47,228 nt of DNA from Oscillospiraceae bacterium (GCA_015064505.1 SVSB01000002.1:1-47228); one strand, 5' to 3'; counted from the first letter of the stretch, positions 9,218-17,366 are shown. Notes: generated by a model not told the origin, from the sequence alone. Numbers and translations: made by a program.

Positions 9218-9762
9218 AGCGTAAAACCTTCCCTTTCCAAATACTTTTTCATTTTTTGCCTTGAGCGCAGTAATGACATTTTCACCTTGCTCTCGCTTAC
9301 CTTCCATCTTTGCGCTATCTCCCCGACAGACATAAAATACCAATATCTGCACAGAAATATCCTGCGTGCATCGGTATGTAATGCTCTCACAAAGCGGCCT
9401 ATCGCATCGGAAAGCGCAAGACGGGCTTGCATATCGGGCTCTTCGGAAGGGAGTATCTCTGCCAGCTCGTCAAGCGCTATCTCCGCACCGCTTCTTTTTT
9501 GTGCGGAACGCTTATCAAGCATATCAAGCGCGGTATTGCGCACCGTTTTTGCCAGAAAGGCTTTAAGCTCCTGCGGTATTTGCGGCGGAATTGAGTTCCA
9601 TAGCTTCAGATAAGCATCGTTTACGCATTCCTCGGAATCTCCCTCATCGCGCAATATCCCGTAGGCAACGGAATGGCAGTATGCCCCGTATTTTTCCGAA
9701 ACAGCGGTGACAGCATCCTCGGAACGGTTAAAAAACAGGTCGATTATTTTTTTGTCATCCAT
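9214..9762 (-). CDS. ECF-family RNA polymerase sigma factor
   Basis: A 182-aa sigma-70 family protein. Region 2 (about 8-75) includes DEGDSEECVNDAYLKLWN. Region 4 (about 120-175) carries the helix-turn-helix VGEIAQRWKVSESKVKMSLLRSRQKMKKYL. The start at 9762 has AGGAG upstream. It is co-transcribed with the membrane protein whose start overlaps its stop. It would direct polymerase to extracytoplasmic-response promoters; its own regulon is not identifiable here. Confidence 0.93.
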   Translation of the reverse strand: MDDKKIIDLFFNRSEDAVTAVSEKYGAYCHSVAYGILRDEGDSEECVNDAYLKLWNSIPPQIPQELKAFLAKTVRNTALDMLDKRSAQKRSGAEIALDELAEILPSEEPDMQARLALSDAIGRFVRALHTDARRIFLCRYWYFMSVGEIAQRWKVSESKVKMSLLRSRQKMKKYLEREGFTL

Positions 9763-9850
9763 AGCTCGCTCCTATATTCAAGGTACCTTTCACCTATAAA
9801 GACGGATTTTGATGTAAAAAGGTCACAAAAATGCAAGATCAAATTGTTAA

Positions 9851-9879
9851 TTGACACGGCTGTTTTGGGAGGATATAAT
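9851..9879 (+). promoter_or_regulatory. perfect consensus sigma-A promoter
   Basis: TTGACA (9851-9856), exactly 17 nt, TATAAT (9874-9879), 25 nt before ATG 9905. Perfect match in both boxes. Confidence 0.9.
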
Positions 9880-9904
9880 AAAACAAAGTAATGGAGGTGT
9901 AATA

Positions 9905-10534
9905 ATGATACTGTATCACGGTTCATATACGCAAGATATAGACAAGTTGAAACCCGTTTCTACACGTACGAACGCAATTTCAAAAGCCGTTGTCTGCCTG
10001 ACATCAAATCCGTATATAGCACTATTTTACATTTGGAGCAGACCGTACAAATGGGTAGCATTTGAAGAGGATGAAAACGGACGCGTTATTTTTACCGAAC
10101 AGTACGACGGCATGCTCTTTGATTTTTACAATAACGTCAGCGGCAGCATTTATGAGTGTGACGGCAATAATCCCCAAATTACACAAACTCATATGAAAGG
10201 AGTTTATATCTCCGAATCTCCTGTCAGTATCCAAAAAGAAAACAAGATCCCAAATGTATATGAAGAAATTCTAAAAAATGAATCAGCAGGAAATATCATC
10301 GTTAAAAGATACTCCCACTTATCGGACAAAGAAAAGAATGACATCTCAAAAACCACCGTAAGAGCCATTCATATGCAAAAATTACTTTTTAATCCAAATA
10401 ATTCCGCAAAAGCCGAAATGATTGATTTTGTAAGGACTCATTTTCCAAAAGAATGGGAGATCGCATCAAAAATGTCCCAACAGGAAATTGACGGAATGAT
10501 AAAGGAATGGAAAGCTTCCTTACGTGGTAAATAA
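9905..10534 (+). CDS. uncharacterised protein, possible ADP-ribosyltransferase-fold (DUF3990-like)
   Basis: A 209-aa cytoplasmic protein starting at ATG 9905 behind GGAGGTG; an upstream extension would run through the promoter. The N-terminus ILYHGSYTQDIDKL resembles the (L/V)YHGS opening of DUF3990 and other ART-fold proteins. The following SNPYIALFYIWSR could correspond to the next conserved block. The C-terminal half (about 130-209) is helical. No catalytic Glu can be assigned with confidence. It is AT-rich, has a very strong promoter and abuts the palindromic repeat, which suggests an accessory gene. Function unknown. Confidence 0.6.
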   Translation: MILYHGSYTQDIDKLKPVSTRTNAISKAVVCLTSNPYIALFYIWSRPYKWVAFEEDENGRVIFTEQYDGMLFDFYNNVSGSIYECDGNNPQITQTHMKGVYISESPVSIQKENKIPNVYEEILKNESAGNIIVKRYSHLSDKEKNDISKTTVRAIHMQKLLFNPNNSAKAEMIDFVRTHFPKEWEIASKMSQQEIDGMIKEWKASLRGK

Positions 10535-10537
10535 AAA

Positions 10538-10658
10538 GGCTCCCTTGTGTAAAGGGAGCTGGCACCGTAGGTGACTGAGGGATTGTTTTTTGTGCGATTT
10601 TGAGTTTATACAACCCCTCCGCCTCGTTCCTCGGCACCTCCCCTTACACAGGGGAGGC
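10538..10658 (+). repeat. palindromic MITE-like repeat, copy A (121 bp)
   Basis: Begins GGCTCCCTTGTGTAAAGGGA and ends with its counterpart CCCCTTACACAGGGGAGGC. Successive small hairpins are present, including CACC-GTA-GGTG, then GAGGGATTGT, with ACAACCCCTC further on. It starts 3 nt after the stop at 10534. The same architecture recurs at 44136-44257. Confidence 0.85.
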
Positions 10659-10662
10659 TTTT

Positions 10663-11028
10663 TTAATCACGGCTTATGGCTTGTTGAACAAAATGATCGA
10701 TATGTTCACAAACACCTCTGAAATTACGGTGGATCTGCGAATTAGGGATCCTCATTACCGTCAAACCGTAGTTTTCGAGAAAAGCTGTTCTTTCTGCATC
10801 GTGCTTTTTTCCGTCGTCTGTATAATGACCGGAACCGTCAAGCTCTACAACAAGCTTTGCTTTGGCACAATAAAAATCAACTACATAATTACCCAAGACC
10901 TTTTGCCGCAAGAATCTTATCGGATACATACGCAAAAAATCATACCAAAGATGCTTTTCCTCTTTTGTCATATCTTTTCGAAGCATCTTTGCCACAGCGA
11001 CGATATCTTTGTTATGTTTTCTTTGCAT
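10663..11028 (-). CDS. DUF559 (Vsr-like PD-(D/E)XK) endonuclease-fold protein
   Basis: A 121-aa DUF559 protein related to the very short patch repair endonuclease fold. The candidate catalytic core is NYVVDFYCAKAKLVVELDG (Asp, then Glu-x-Asp, about 47-65), preceded by TKEEKHLWYDFLR and FLRQKVLG, typical of the family. The start at 11028 has an SD-like GAGGGA supplied by the flanking repeat arm. The stop lies 4-6 nt past the end of repeat copy A. It may act on DNA, perhaps in mobility of the repeat; this is inference. Confidence 0.85.
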   Translation of the reverse strand: MQRKHNKDIVAVAKMLRKDMTKEEKHLWYDFLRMYPIRFLRQKVLGNYVVDFYCAKAKLVVELDGSGHYTDDGKKHDAERTAFLENYGLTVMRIPNSQIHRNFRGVCEHIDHFVQQAISRD

Positions 11029-11078
11029 AACAATCCCTCAGTCAGCTTCGCTGACAGCTCCCTTTACACAAGGGAGCC
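11029..11078 (-). repeat. right arm of the palindromic repeat
   Basis: Arm with GTCAGC-TTC-GCTGAC hairpin and the terminal GGCTCCC...GGGAGC hairpin. It overlaps the 3' end of the RNA methyltransferase gene and supplies the upstream region of the DUF559 gene. Confidence 0.85.
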
Positions 11079-12209
11079 TCTTTTTGGCAAGGTCTTTGAT
11101 GATTTGAAGAACTGATAAAGTCTGCAGGGGATCATACCGTTATAGAGCTTTCTGACCTTATCGGCGCGTTTGCCGTAATGTCTTTCGAACTGCTCGTCGG
11201 AGGTAAGGATATAGACCTGCCACGGGTCAAGGGCGGCAAAGGTACGTCCTATCTCGCCGTACAGCTTTTCCACCTCCGCGTAGCTCATCAGTCTTTCGCC
11301 GTAGGGGGGATTGGTTACAACGGTTCCCCTCTCGCCGTTATTTACAAGACTGCGGGCATCCATCTCAAATGCAGAAACTATATCCTCCACGCCCGCCCGC
11401 TTTGCGTTTGCAAGTGTAAGCCTTACGGCGGCGGGGTCTATATCCGTTGCGTTTGCGCGGAAATCCGTTTTAACTATGCTGTCGCACGCTTCCTCGCGGG
11501 CTTTTTTCCAGATATCCGCGGATATCTGCGGAAAATCCTCTGCGGCAAACGCGCGGTTCATACCCGGGGCGCGCTTTTGCATCATCATTGCCGCTTCTAT
11601 AGCTATGGTTCCGCTTCCGCAGAAGGGATCCCACAGAAGCACGTTCTCGCGTGGGCGGCTTATTGCCGCGATAGCGGCGGCAAGAGTTTCGCGCAGAGGC
11701 GCGGCAACGCTCTCGGGTCTGTAGCCGCGCTTATGAAGGGGCGTGCCCGAGGTCTCTATCATATAATACGCCACGTCGCGGAAGATGAAAAACTCCACCC
11801 GGTATTTGGTTTCCGTTTCGGGGAAGCGGGAGATACCGTAGACGGGAGAAAGACGGCTTACTATCGCCTTTTTGATAATCTTCTGGCAATCGGGCACGGA
11901 AAACAGAGCGCTTTTTATTGAATGCCCCGTAACGGGGAAGGCGTCGTTTTTGCCGATCCACTCCTCCCAAGGGAGGGCGGCGGCGCCGTCAAAAAGCTCC
12001 GTGAAGGTGGTGGCGCGGCATTCGCCCATTTTTATATATACGCGCTCCGCAAAGCGCAAAAAAGTATTGCACCTTGCAACGGCGGCAATATCACCCGTAA
12101 AGGTCACTCTGCCGTCCATGGTATCAACGCGGGTGTAGCCAAGGGCGTCTATCTCCTCGCCAAGGAGCTTTTCAAGCCCAAAAAGGCAGGTTGCAACGAA
12201 GGTGTACAT
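11064..12209 (-). CDS. THUMP-domain class I SAM-dependent 23S rRNA methyltransferase (RlmL/YpsC-like)
   Basis: A 381-aa RNA N2-guanine methyltransferase family protein. The N-terminal part (FVATCLFGLEKLLGEEI, about 1-160) holds the THUMP RNA-binding domain. The Rossmann domain (about 165-370) contains WDPFCGSGTIAIEAA for SAM binding and the NPPYGER catalytic motif. It lacks the second RlmK domain of E. coli RlmKL, as is usual in Bacillota. The last six residues (KRGSLV) and the stop codon are encoded by the palindromic repeat arm, so the original C-terminus was replaced. The start overlaps the upstream stop by 1 nt. Confidence 0.88.
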   Translation of the reverse strand: MYTFVATCLFGLEKLLGEEIDALGYTRVDTMDGRVTFTGDIAAVARCNTFLRFAERVYIKMGECRATTFTELFDGAAALPWEEWIGKNDAFPVTGHSIKSALFSVPDCQKIIKKAIVSRLSPVYGISRFPETETKYRVEFFIFRDVAYYMIETSGTPLHKRGYRPESVAAPLRETLAAAIAAISRPRENVLLWDPFCGSGTIAIEAAMMMQKRAPGMNRAFAAEDFPQISADIWKKAREEACDSIVKTDFRANATDIDPAAVRLTLANAKRAGVEDIVSAFEMDARSLVNNGERGTVVTNPPYGERLMSYAEVEKLYGEIGRTFAALDPWQVYILTSDEQFERHYGKRADKVRKLYNGMIPCRLYQFFKSSKTLPKRGSLV

Positions 12210-13135
12210 CAGTCAACGTCCTCAATTACTTTTTCGGGGGGATCAAGAAGCACGTAAGGGTTCTTTATAAAGCGGCGCATCATCTTAAAAGCTCCCGCGT
12301 AATAGAAGCCGTCGCAGATACGCTCGTCCGTTACAACGGTAATATCCATAACGGGGCGAACCTCCACGGTGCCGTCCGCGTTCAGGCGGGGCTCCTTGCG
12401 CTTTGCGCCGTAGGAGAGGAATATGGGCAGATTACCGAAGTTATAAAGATGATGGTAGATGGGAGGTATACCGAGGCTTCCCATGCTCGTAATTATAAAG
12501 GAGCCGTGGAAGGGGCTGACGCCCAGAAGGAACTTGGGCAGACAGAAATAGTAATCTATGGTCTTCAGCACCCATACGGCAAAGCGCAGAAGAAAACGGG
12601 GCAGATAAGTAAGCACCTTTGCGGTCTTATCAAAATCGCTGTTTGATTCCGTTCCCGTGTTCTCCTCAACCACCTTGTTGAACTTGTTATATACGTCAAC
12701 TATGGTGTCGGTAGGTTCAAAATAGCATTTGATGACCGTATCGGGGCTTTCAAGAGAAAGCTCCTTTTTTATGGTCATAACCACCTCTATGTTATTCCTT
12801 GCAAAAACGCGCTGTCCCGCAATGAATCTGTTTATGGCGGGGCGCTGAGAAACGGTGCGCACGTAAGCCGCAAGGAATACGTGGAGCATACCCATATTTA
12901 TGTTTCCCGCCGCCTTCTGCTCACGCAAAAACTTCTCGCAAACGGAAATATCTATGGTCTCGGCAAACAGATTCTGGGAATCATTGCGCTCCGTCATTAT
13001 AAAGGGAGAAACCATCGCCATAGGGGAAATGGTACGAAGTCTTCTGCCGTCGCTTCTGTCACCGAAGCGGCGCTTTCTTTTCTTTTTTTCGGGGACGGGG
13101 GTCTGTGTCTTAACTTCTTGTTCGATGTTGTTCAT
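12209..13135 (-). CDS. 2-oxoacid dehydrogenase E2-like acyltransferase domain protein, catalytic His absent
   Basis: A 308-aa protein related to the CAT/E2 acyltransferase fold. The N-terminal 30 residues are Lys/Arg-rich. The body (about 35-300) has GMLHVFLAAYVRTVSQRPAINRFI, typical of E2 trimer cores. There is no lipoyl or E3-binding domain and no E1/E3 genes nearby. At the active site, where E2 proteins have HRxxDG, this reads ERICDG, so His is replaced by Glu. It probably does not perform standard acyl transfer. It is in an operon with the RNA methyltransferase (1-nt overlap). Confidence 0.75.
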   Translation of the reverse strand: MNNIEQEVKTQTPVPEKKKRKRRFGDRSDGRRLRTISPMAMVSPFIMTERNDSQNLFAETIDISVCEKFLREQKAAGNINMGMLHVFLAAYVRTVSQRPAINRFIAGQRVFARNNIEVVMTIKKELSLESPDTVIKCYFEPTDTIVDVYNKFNKVVEENTGTESNSDFDKTAKVLTYLPRFLLRFAVWVLKTIDYYFCLPKFLLGVSPFHGSFIITSMGSLGIPPIYHHLYNFGNLPIFLSYGAKRKEPRLNADGTVEVRPVMDITVVTDERICDGFYYAGAFKMMRRFIKNPYVLLDPPEKVIEDVD

Positions 13136-13164
13136 AAGAACCTCCGCTTATGTAATATAAAATG

Positions 13165-13193
13165 ATTTTATCATATATCGAGCTAAATTACAA
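13165..13193 (-). promoter_or_regulatory. promoter for the E2-like/methyltransferase operon
   Basis: Minus strand: TTGTAA (13188-13193), 17 nt, TAAAAT (13165-13170), about 30 nt before the start codon. Confidence 0.6.
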
Positions 13194-13220
13194 GAAAAAC
13201 TTATTTCTGCGACTTATATA

Positions 13221-13249
13221 TTGAAATTTATTTTTCAATGGATTAAAAT
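13221..13249 (+). promoter_or_regulatory. promoter for the MATE transporter gene
   Basis: TTGAAA (13221-13226), 17 nt, TAAAAT (13244-13249), 28 nt before ATG 13278. Confidence 0.7.
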
Positions 13250-13277
13250 ATAGGATAGCGATGAAACGAGGTAAAAA

Positions 13278-14642
13278 ATGGAACTTGATAAAAAAACAGC
13301 GCTTTTTGAAACCACGCCCGTACCAAAAGCTATCCTGACGCTTGCCGTGCCCACGGTGGCAAGCAGTCTTGTGATGATACTGTATAACCTGGCGGACACC
13401 TTCTTCGTGGGTATGCTTAACGACCCAATAGAGACCGCCGCCGTCACCTTTGCCGCGCCCCTTATTCTTGCCTTCAACGCCATAAACAATCTTTTCGGCA
13501 TCGGCTCCGCAAGTATGATGAGCCGCGCCCTTGGCAGAAAGGACTACGAAACGGTGCGCCGCAGCTCCGCCTTCGGCTTTTACTGCGCGCTTATCTGCGG
13601 CTTGCTTATATCTCTGGGAGTTGCCCTTTTCAATGCTCCCGTATTAAGCGTACTCGGCGGCAAGGGAGAAAGCCTTGCTCCCCTTAAGGAATACGTAAAA
13701 TGGACGGTCTGCTTCGGCGCCGTTCCGTCCATACTTAACGTGGTGCTTGCGTATCTTATACGTGCGGAGGGTTCCGCTCTCCACGCGGGCATCGGCACCA
13801 TGAGCGGCTGCCTGCTTAATATCATCCTTGACCCTATCTTTATTCTCCCGCAGTTCCTTGATATGGGTGCGGCGGGCGCAGGACTTGCAACCTTTATCTC
13901 AAATACCGTTGCCTGCGTTTATTTTCTTGCAATAATTGCCGTAAAGGGAAAGAACACTTACGTTTGCATCAAGCCCTCCGAATTCAGGCTTGACAGGCGC
14001 ATTGCGACGGAGGTCTGCAAGGTTGGAGTTCCCGCGGCAATACAGAATCTGCTGAACGTTACGGGAATGACGGTGCTGAATAACTTTATGTCCGTATACG
14101 GTGATATTGCCGTTACCGCAATGGGAATTGCCCACAAGATAGCAATGATCCCAATGTACGTTTCCATGGGTATATCCCAGGGCGTTATGCCTCTCGTTGG
14201 ATATAATTACTCCGCAAAAAATCCGAAGCGAATGAAGAGCGCCGTGGTATACACGTCAGTCATATCCGTATCGTTTCTTGCGGTTATGGCAGCTCTGTTA
14301 AGCTTTTTTGCCGAGGACGTAATAAGGCTCTTTATGGAAAACGCCGAGGTGGTAGAGTACGGTGCCGCCTTTATGCGCGCTCAGGCACCTGCGCAGGTTT
14401 TCCTTTGCATGGACTTTATAGCCGTTGCCGTATTCCAGTCCTGCGGAATGGGACTTATGTCACTTATCTTTGCCCTATTGCGCAAGGTGGTGCTGGAAAT
14501 ACCCGCCCTTGTGGTGCTTGACAAGCTTTTTCCCATGTACGGAATAGCTTACGCACAGCTTGTTGCCGAGTTCGTGCTTGCCGTAGCCGCAGTTATTTTC
14601 CTCATACGGATACTGAAAAAATTCGAAAGAGAATGTAAATAA
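13278..14642 (+). CDS. MATE family multidrug/cation efflux transporter
   Basis: A 454-aa inner-membrane protein of the MATE family, with about 12 membrane segments in two similar halves (around 15-215 and 235-450). Family-like stretches include the N-terminal PKAILTLAVPTVASSLVMILYN and the turn FGIGSASMMSRALG near 75-90. It would export drugs or toxic organics against H+ or Na+. The start has a GAGG SD. It is monocistronic with its own promoter and terminator. Confidence 0.92.
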   Translation: MELDKKTALFETTPVPKAILTLAVPTVASSLVMILYNLADTFFVGMLNDPIETAAVTFAAPLILAFNAINNLFGIGSASMMSRALGRKDYETVRRSSAFGFYCALICGLLISLGVALFNAPVLSVLGGKGESLAPLKEYVKWTVCFGAVPSILNVVLAYLIRAEGSALHAGIGTMSGCLLNIILDPIFILPQFLDMGAAGAGLATFISNTVACVYFLAIIAVKGKNTYVCIKPSEFRLDRRIATEVCKVGVPAAIQNLLNVTGMTVLNNFMSVYGDIAVTAMGIAHKIAMIPMYVSMGISQGVMPLVGYNYSAKNPKRMKSAVVYTSVISVSFLAVMAALLSFFAEDVIRLFMENAEVVEYGAAFMRAQAPAQVFLCMDFIAVAVFQSCGMGLMSLIFALLRKVVLEIPALVVLDKLFPMYGIAYAQLVAEFVLAVAAVIFLIRILKKFERECK

Positions 14643-14644
14643 AA

Positions 14645-14677
14645 AAATCTCGCGCAAGCAGGACTTGCGCGAGATTT
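14645..14677. terminator. bidirectional rho-independent terminator
   Basis: Perfect 14-bp stem (14645-14658 with 14664-14677) flanked by A and T runs, between the convergent MATE and protease genes. Confidence 0.9.
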
Positions 14678-14694
14678 TTATTTTACTCAATGAC

Positions 14695-16062
14695 TTATGC
14701 AATATCGGAAACGGAGCTTTCGGTGAATACTATATCCACCTGCATCTCCTTGCCGTCGCGGATAAGAGTTACGGTAACGGTATCGCCAACGAACACCTCA
14801 AGCATAAAATCAACGATCTGATGCACTCTTTCCGCCTTTACCTCGTTGCCGTTAACGGCAAGGGAAAGAATGATATCTCCCGCAAACACCTTGCCCTGGG
14901 CGGCGGAATTTGCAACTATCTCCTTTACTACCACCTGCTCCTTGCGGCGCACCGCGCCCGTCTCGGGGTCTACCTCCGTATAGGGCTGCTCGTAGGTTAC
15001 GGTTATGCCCAACAGGCACTTTTTTATAGTAGAGGAGTTATAGACCTCCTTGGAGTGGATAAGATTCTCCACAACGCGCCGTGCAATATCGGAGGGGATA
15101 ACGTAACCGATTCCCTCCACCTCGTCGTCCACATTCTTTGCGACCACAACGCCGAGCACCTTGCCCTCGGAATCAAAAAGCGCTCCGCCGCTGTTTCCGT
15201 GGTTAAGGGGGGCATCGGTGCGGATAAGGCGCATTACCACCTCTCCGTTATCGTCTGCGCGGGGAACCTCTATTTCCATAGACTCCATAGTAACGGTACC
15301 AACCGCCGTAGAAAGACCCATGGACTTGGCGTTTCCAACGGTGAATACCGTCTCGCCAAGCACGATGCCGGCGGAGGAGCGCCACTCCACGGCGTTTACG
15401 CTTGCACTCTTCAGCAGCTCGCTACCCGTGACCTTAAGCACCGCGATATCGAAGGTTGCGGAGCCGCCCATCAGCACCGCGGGAATGCGCATGGTGGAAT
15501 CCTCCAGCCCGTAAAGGCAAACGTATATCTCCTTGCTCAGCTTTTCTTTTGCCTTGCCGTCGTATACTGCGTGGAAATTTGTGACCACGTATGCGTCACC
15601 ATTTTCCTTATCGATGCTGTAGATAAATCCGGTTGCGGCAGTGCCGCCCTTGGTGGTGGAGGAGAAGGAAGCGCCCTGAGAACGGTATTCAAAGTAAGAA
15701 AGCACCGATACCGCGGAAAGCAGTGAGGTGTTCACCGTGCGCACGAATCCGTCCGCATCTCCTTCAATGCCCAGCACTTCCCTTTTGTAATCCTCAACGG
15801 TGCCCGCAAAGCCCTCGCTTACCGCGGCGGCGTAAAGCTGCTCAAGAGAGGTATTAAGGGCGGAAAAATCCTTGCCGTCGGCGCCGTCCTTGCCGTCGCT
15901 TCCCTTAAGAGAAGCAAGCCATTCGCTCTCCGAGCCCGAAAATCCGTTCTTAACGGCAATATCGTAAGCGGAAAGCCCCTCAGAGCAGGCAGTTGCCGCA
16001 GGCAACACGAGCAGAAGGCAAAGAGCCGCCGCCATTATCCTTAAAATACGTTTTTTTATCAT
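14695..16062 (-). CDS. HtrA/DegP-like S1C serine protease, putative lipoprotein
   Basis: A 455-aa extracytoplasmic serine protease. The signal peptide ends in PAATAC (Cys26), a weak lipobox. A short SEWLASLKG motif and the collagen-like GSDGKDGADGKD follow at 43-65. The trypsin-like domain (about 110-335) has His164 (TNFHAVYD), Asp205 (ATFDIAVLK) and Ser291 (NHGNSGGALF). A C-terminal PDZ domain spans about 345-445. It would degrade or chaperone misfolded envelope proteins. It is monocistronic. Confidence 0.9.
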   Translation of the reverse strand: MIKKRILRIMAAALCLLLVLPAATACSEGLSAYDIAVKNGFSGSESEWLASLKGSDGKDGADGKDFSALNTSLEQLYAAAVSEGFAGTVEDYKREVLGIEGDADGFVRTVNTSLLSAVSVLSYFEYRSQGASFSSTTKGGTAATGFIYSIDKENGDAYVVTNFHAVYDGKAKEKLSKEIYVCLYGLEDSTMRIPAVLMGGSATFDIAVLKVTGSELLKSASVNAVEWRSSAGIVLGETVFTVGNAKSMGLSTAVGTVTMESMEIEVPRADDNGEVVMRLIRTDAPLNHGNSGGALFDSEGKVLGVVVAKNVDDEVEGIGYVIPSDIARRVVENLIHSKEVYNSSTIKKCLLGITVTYEQPYTEVDPETGAVRRKEQVVVKEIVANSAAQGKVFAGDIILSLAVNGNEVKAERVHQIVDFMLEVFVGDTVTVTLIRDGKEMQVDIVFTESSVSDIA

Positions 16063-16098
16063 AAGCTTACCTTTCGCGTAATTTAATGCGTTTTACTT

Positions 16099-16127
16099 AT
16101 AATATCACTTTTTTTCGCATAAATCAA
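16099..16127 (-). promoter_or_regulatory. promoter for the HtrA-like gene
   Basis: Minus strand: TTGATT (16122-16127), 17 nt, TATTAT (16099-16104), 36 nt before the start codon. Confidence 0.6.
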
Positions 16128-16190
16128 CAAATACCGCAAAAAACTCACAGTCCGTTCACTTACGCTTCACCGCGCAATTCCGTTGCCGCA

Positions 16191-16219
16191 TTGACAACCC
16201 TCCAAAGGTGTGATAAAAT
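16191..16219 (+). promoter_or_regulatory. promoter for the DUF2007-SDR-glycosyltransferase operon
   Basis: TTGACA (16191-16196), 17 nt, TAAAAT (16214-16219), 54 nt before ATG 16274. The promoters at 22778 and 47182 have the same boxes and spacing. Confidence 0.8.
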
Positions 16220-16273
16220 GGCATAAATACATAAATAAGAGTAAAAAATAAATAATCCGGAAGGAGTCCGAAT

Positions 16274-16588
16274 ATGGCTTTTTTCAGCGACGACAAAAAA
16301 ATAATTGAAAAAATAGAGGATGACAAGGTGGCGTATCTTACCACCGCAAACGATTCCTTCGAGGCAGCGCTCATTTGCGAATTTCTGCGCGATGCGGGTA
16401 TTCCCTGTATGCCAAAGGACAGAATTGCCTCCGCAACGTCAAAGGTTTATACGGGCTTTGCCAATATGGGTACCGACATTTTCGTTGCCCGCCCGAAGCT
16501 TGACGAGGCAAAGGAGCTGGTTCTTGCTTATTTAAGCGGCACCCCTGTAGAAGAGGAAGCCGAGGACGGAGATGCCGAAAATGAATAA
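16274..16588 (+). CDS. DUF2007 family protein (putative signal-transducing protein)
   Basis: A 104-aa cytoplasmic protein. The ferredoxin-like DUF2007 core (about 18-90) is seen in AYLTTANDSFEAALICEFLRDAGIPCMP and the later IFVARPKLDEAKELVLAYL. The acidic C-terminal tail is atypical. The SD is AAGGAG. It overlaps the SDR gene by 17 nt and is probably co-translated. Its biochemical role is not known. Confidence 0.8.
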   Translation: MAFFSDDKKIIEKIEDDKVAYLTTANDSFEAALICEFLRDAGIPCMPKDRIASATSKVYTGFANMGTDIFVARPKLDEAKELVLAYLSGTPVEEEAEDGDAENE

Positions 16589-17366
16589 AAGCACCGTGCT
16601 TGTAACGGGCGGCTCCGGAGGTATCGGTCTTTGCCTTGCAAGAGAGTTTGCAAAGGCGGGAAACGATATAATACTCGTTTCCTCAAACGAGGAAAGACTT
16701 TGCAGGGCAAAGGCGGAGCTTGACCGTGATTTTGAAGTTGAGGTCAGCTATTTTGCCGAGGATCTTGCAAGCTCCTCGGGCGCCGAGCAGCTTTATGAAA
16801 GAGTTAACGCAACGGGCAAGACCGTTGATATCCTTATAAACAACGCAGGCTTTGGCGATTACGCGGAGTTCGTGGAAAGCAATTGGGAAAAGCAGGAGCG
16901 AATGGTCACCCTGAATATTACCAGCCTTATGCACCTTTGCCGGCTTTTCGGCTCTGATATGAAAAAGCGCGGAAGCGGAAGAATACTGAACGTTGCCTCC
17001 TGTGCCGCCTTCGTTCCCGGCCCTTATATGAGCGTTTATTACGCTTCCAAGGCGTTCGTGCTTTCTTTTTCCGAGGCGCTTTACGAGGAATTGAAGGAGT
17101 ACGGCGTTTACGTTACCGCCCTTTGCCTCGGTCCCACGGAAACGGGATTTACAACGGCTTCAAGCATGGAAAAATGCACCATGTTCAAGAAGATAAAGCC
17201 CGATACACCCGAGGCGGTTGCAAAAACGGGATACAAGGCGGTAATGCGCAAAAGAGCAGTAAAATTCCACGGTATGCCCACCTGCTTTATATCTCTGGCC
17301 TCCAGACTTGCGCCACGCTTTATAGTGCGCAAATCCTCAAAAAACATCAACTCGAAACCGGAGTAA
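16572..17366 (+). CDS. short-chain dehydrogenase/reductase (SDR)
   Basis: A 264-aa NAD(P)-dependent oxidoreductase with a classical SDR Rossmann fold. Visible motifs are TGGSGGIG for cofactor binding (about 12-19), NNAG near 92-95, and the active-site YYASK with an upstream Ser in NVASCAAF. The first ATG at 16572 is used, but ATG 16581 (overlap 8 nt) is equally possible; both have only modest SD sites. A basic C-terminus and hydrophobic FISLASRLAPRFIV suggest membrane association, as in DltE/YqjQ-like SDRs. Substrate unknown. Confidence 0.88.
   Translation: MPKMNKSTVLVTGGSGGIGLCLAREFAKAGNDIILVSSNEERLCRAKAELDRDFEVEVSYFAEDLASSSGAEQLYERVNATGKTVDILINNAGFGDYAEFVESNWEKQERMVTLNITSLMHLCRLFGSDMKKRGSGRILNVASCAAFVPGPYMSVYYASKAFVLSFSEALYEELKEYGVYVTALCLGPTETGFTTASSMEKCTMFKKIKPDTPEAVAKTGYKAVMRKRAVKFHGMPTCFISLASRLAPRFIVRKSSKNINSKPE

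Larger units (their letters stand above)
10538..11078. mobile_element. composite palindromic element enclosing a DUF559 gene
   Basis: The outer ends are perfect inverted repeats. GGCTCCCTTGTGTAAAGGGA at 10538 is matched in reverse complement at the right end (to 11078), and the match continues into the hairpin and GACTGAGGGATTGTT segments. Inside are a complete 121-bp repeat and one gene on the minus strand. No clear target-site duplication is visible. The gene-carrying form suggests a mobile cassette or two nested repeats. Confidence 0.65.
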
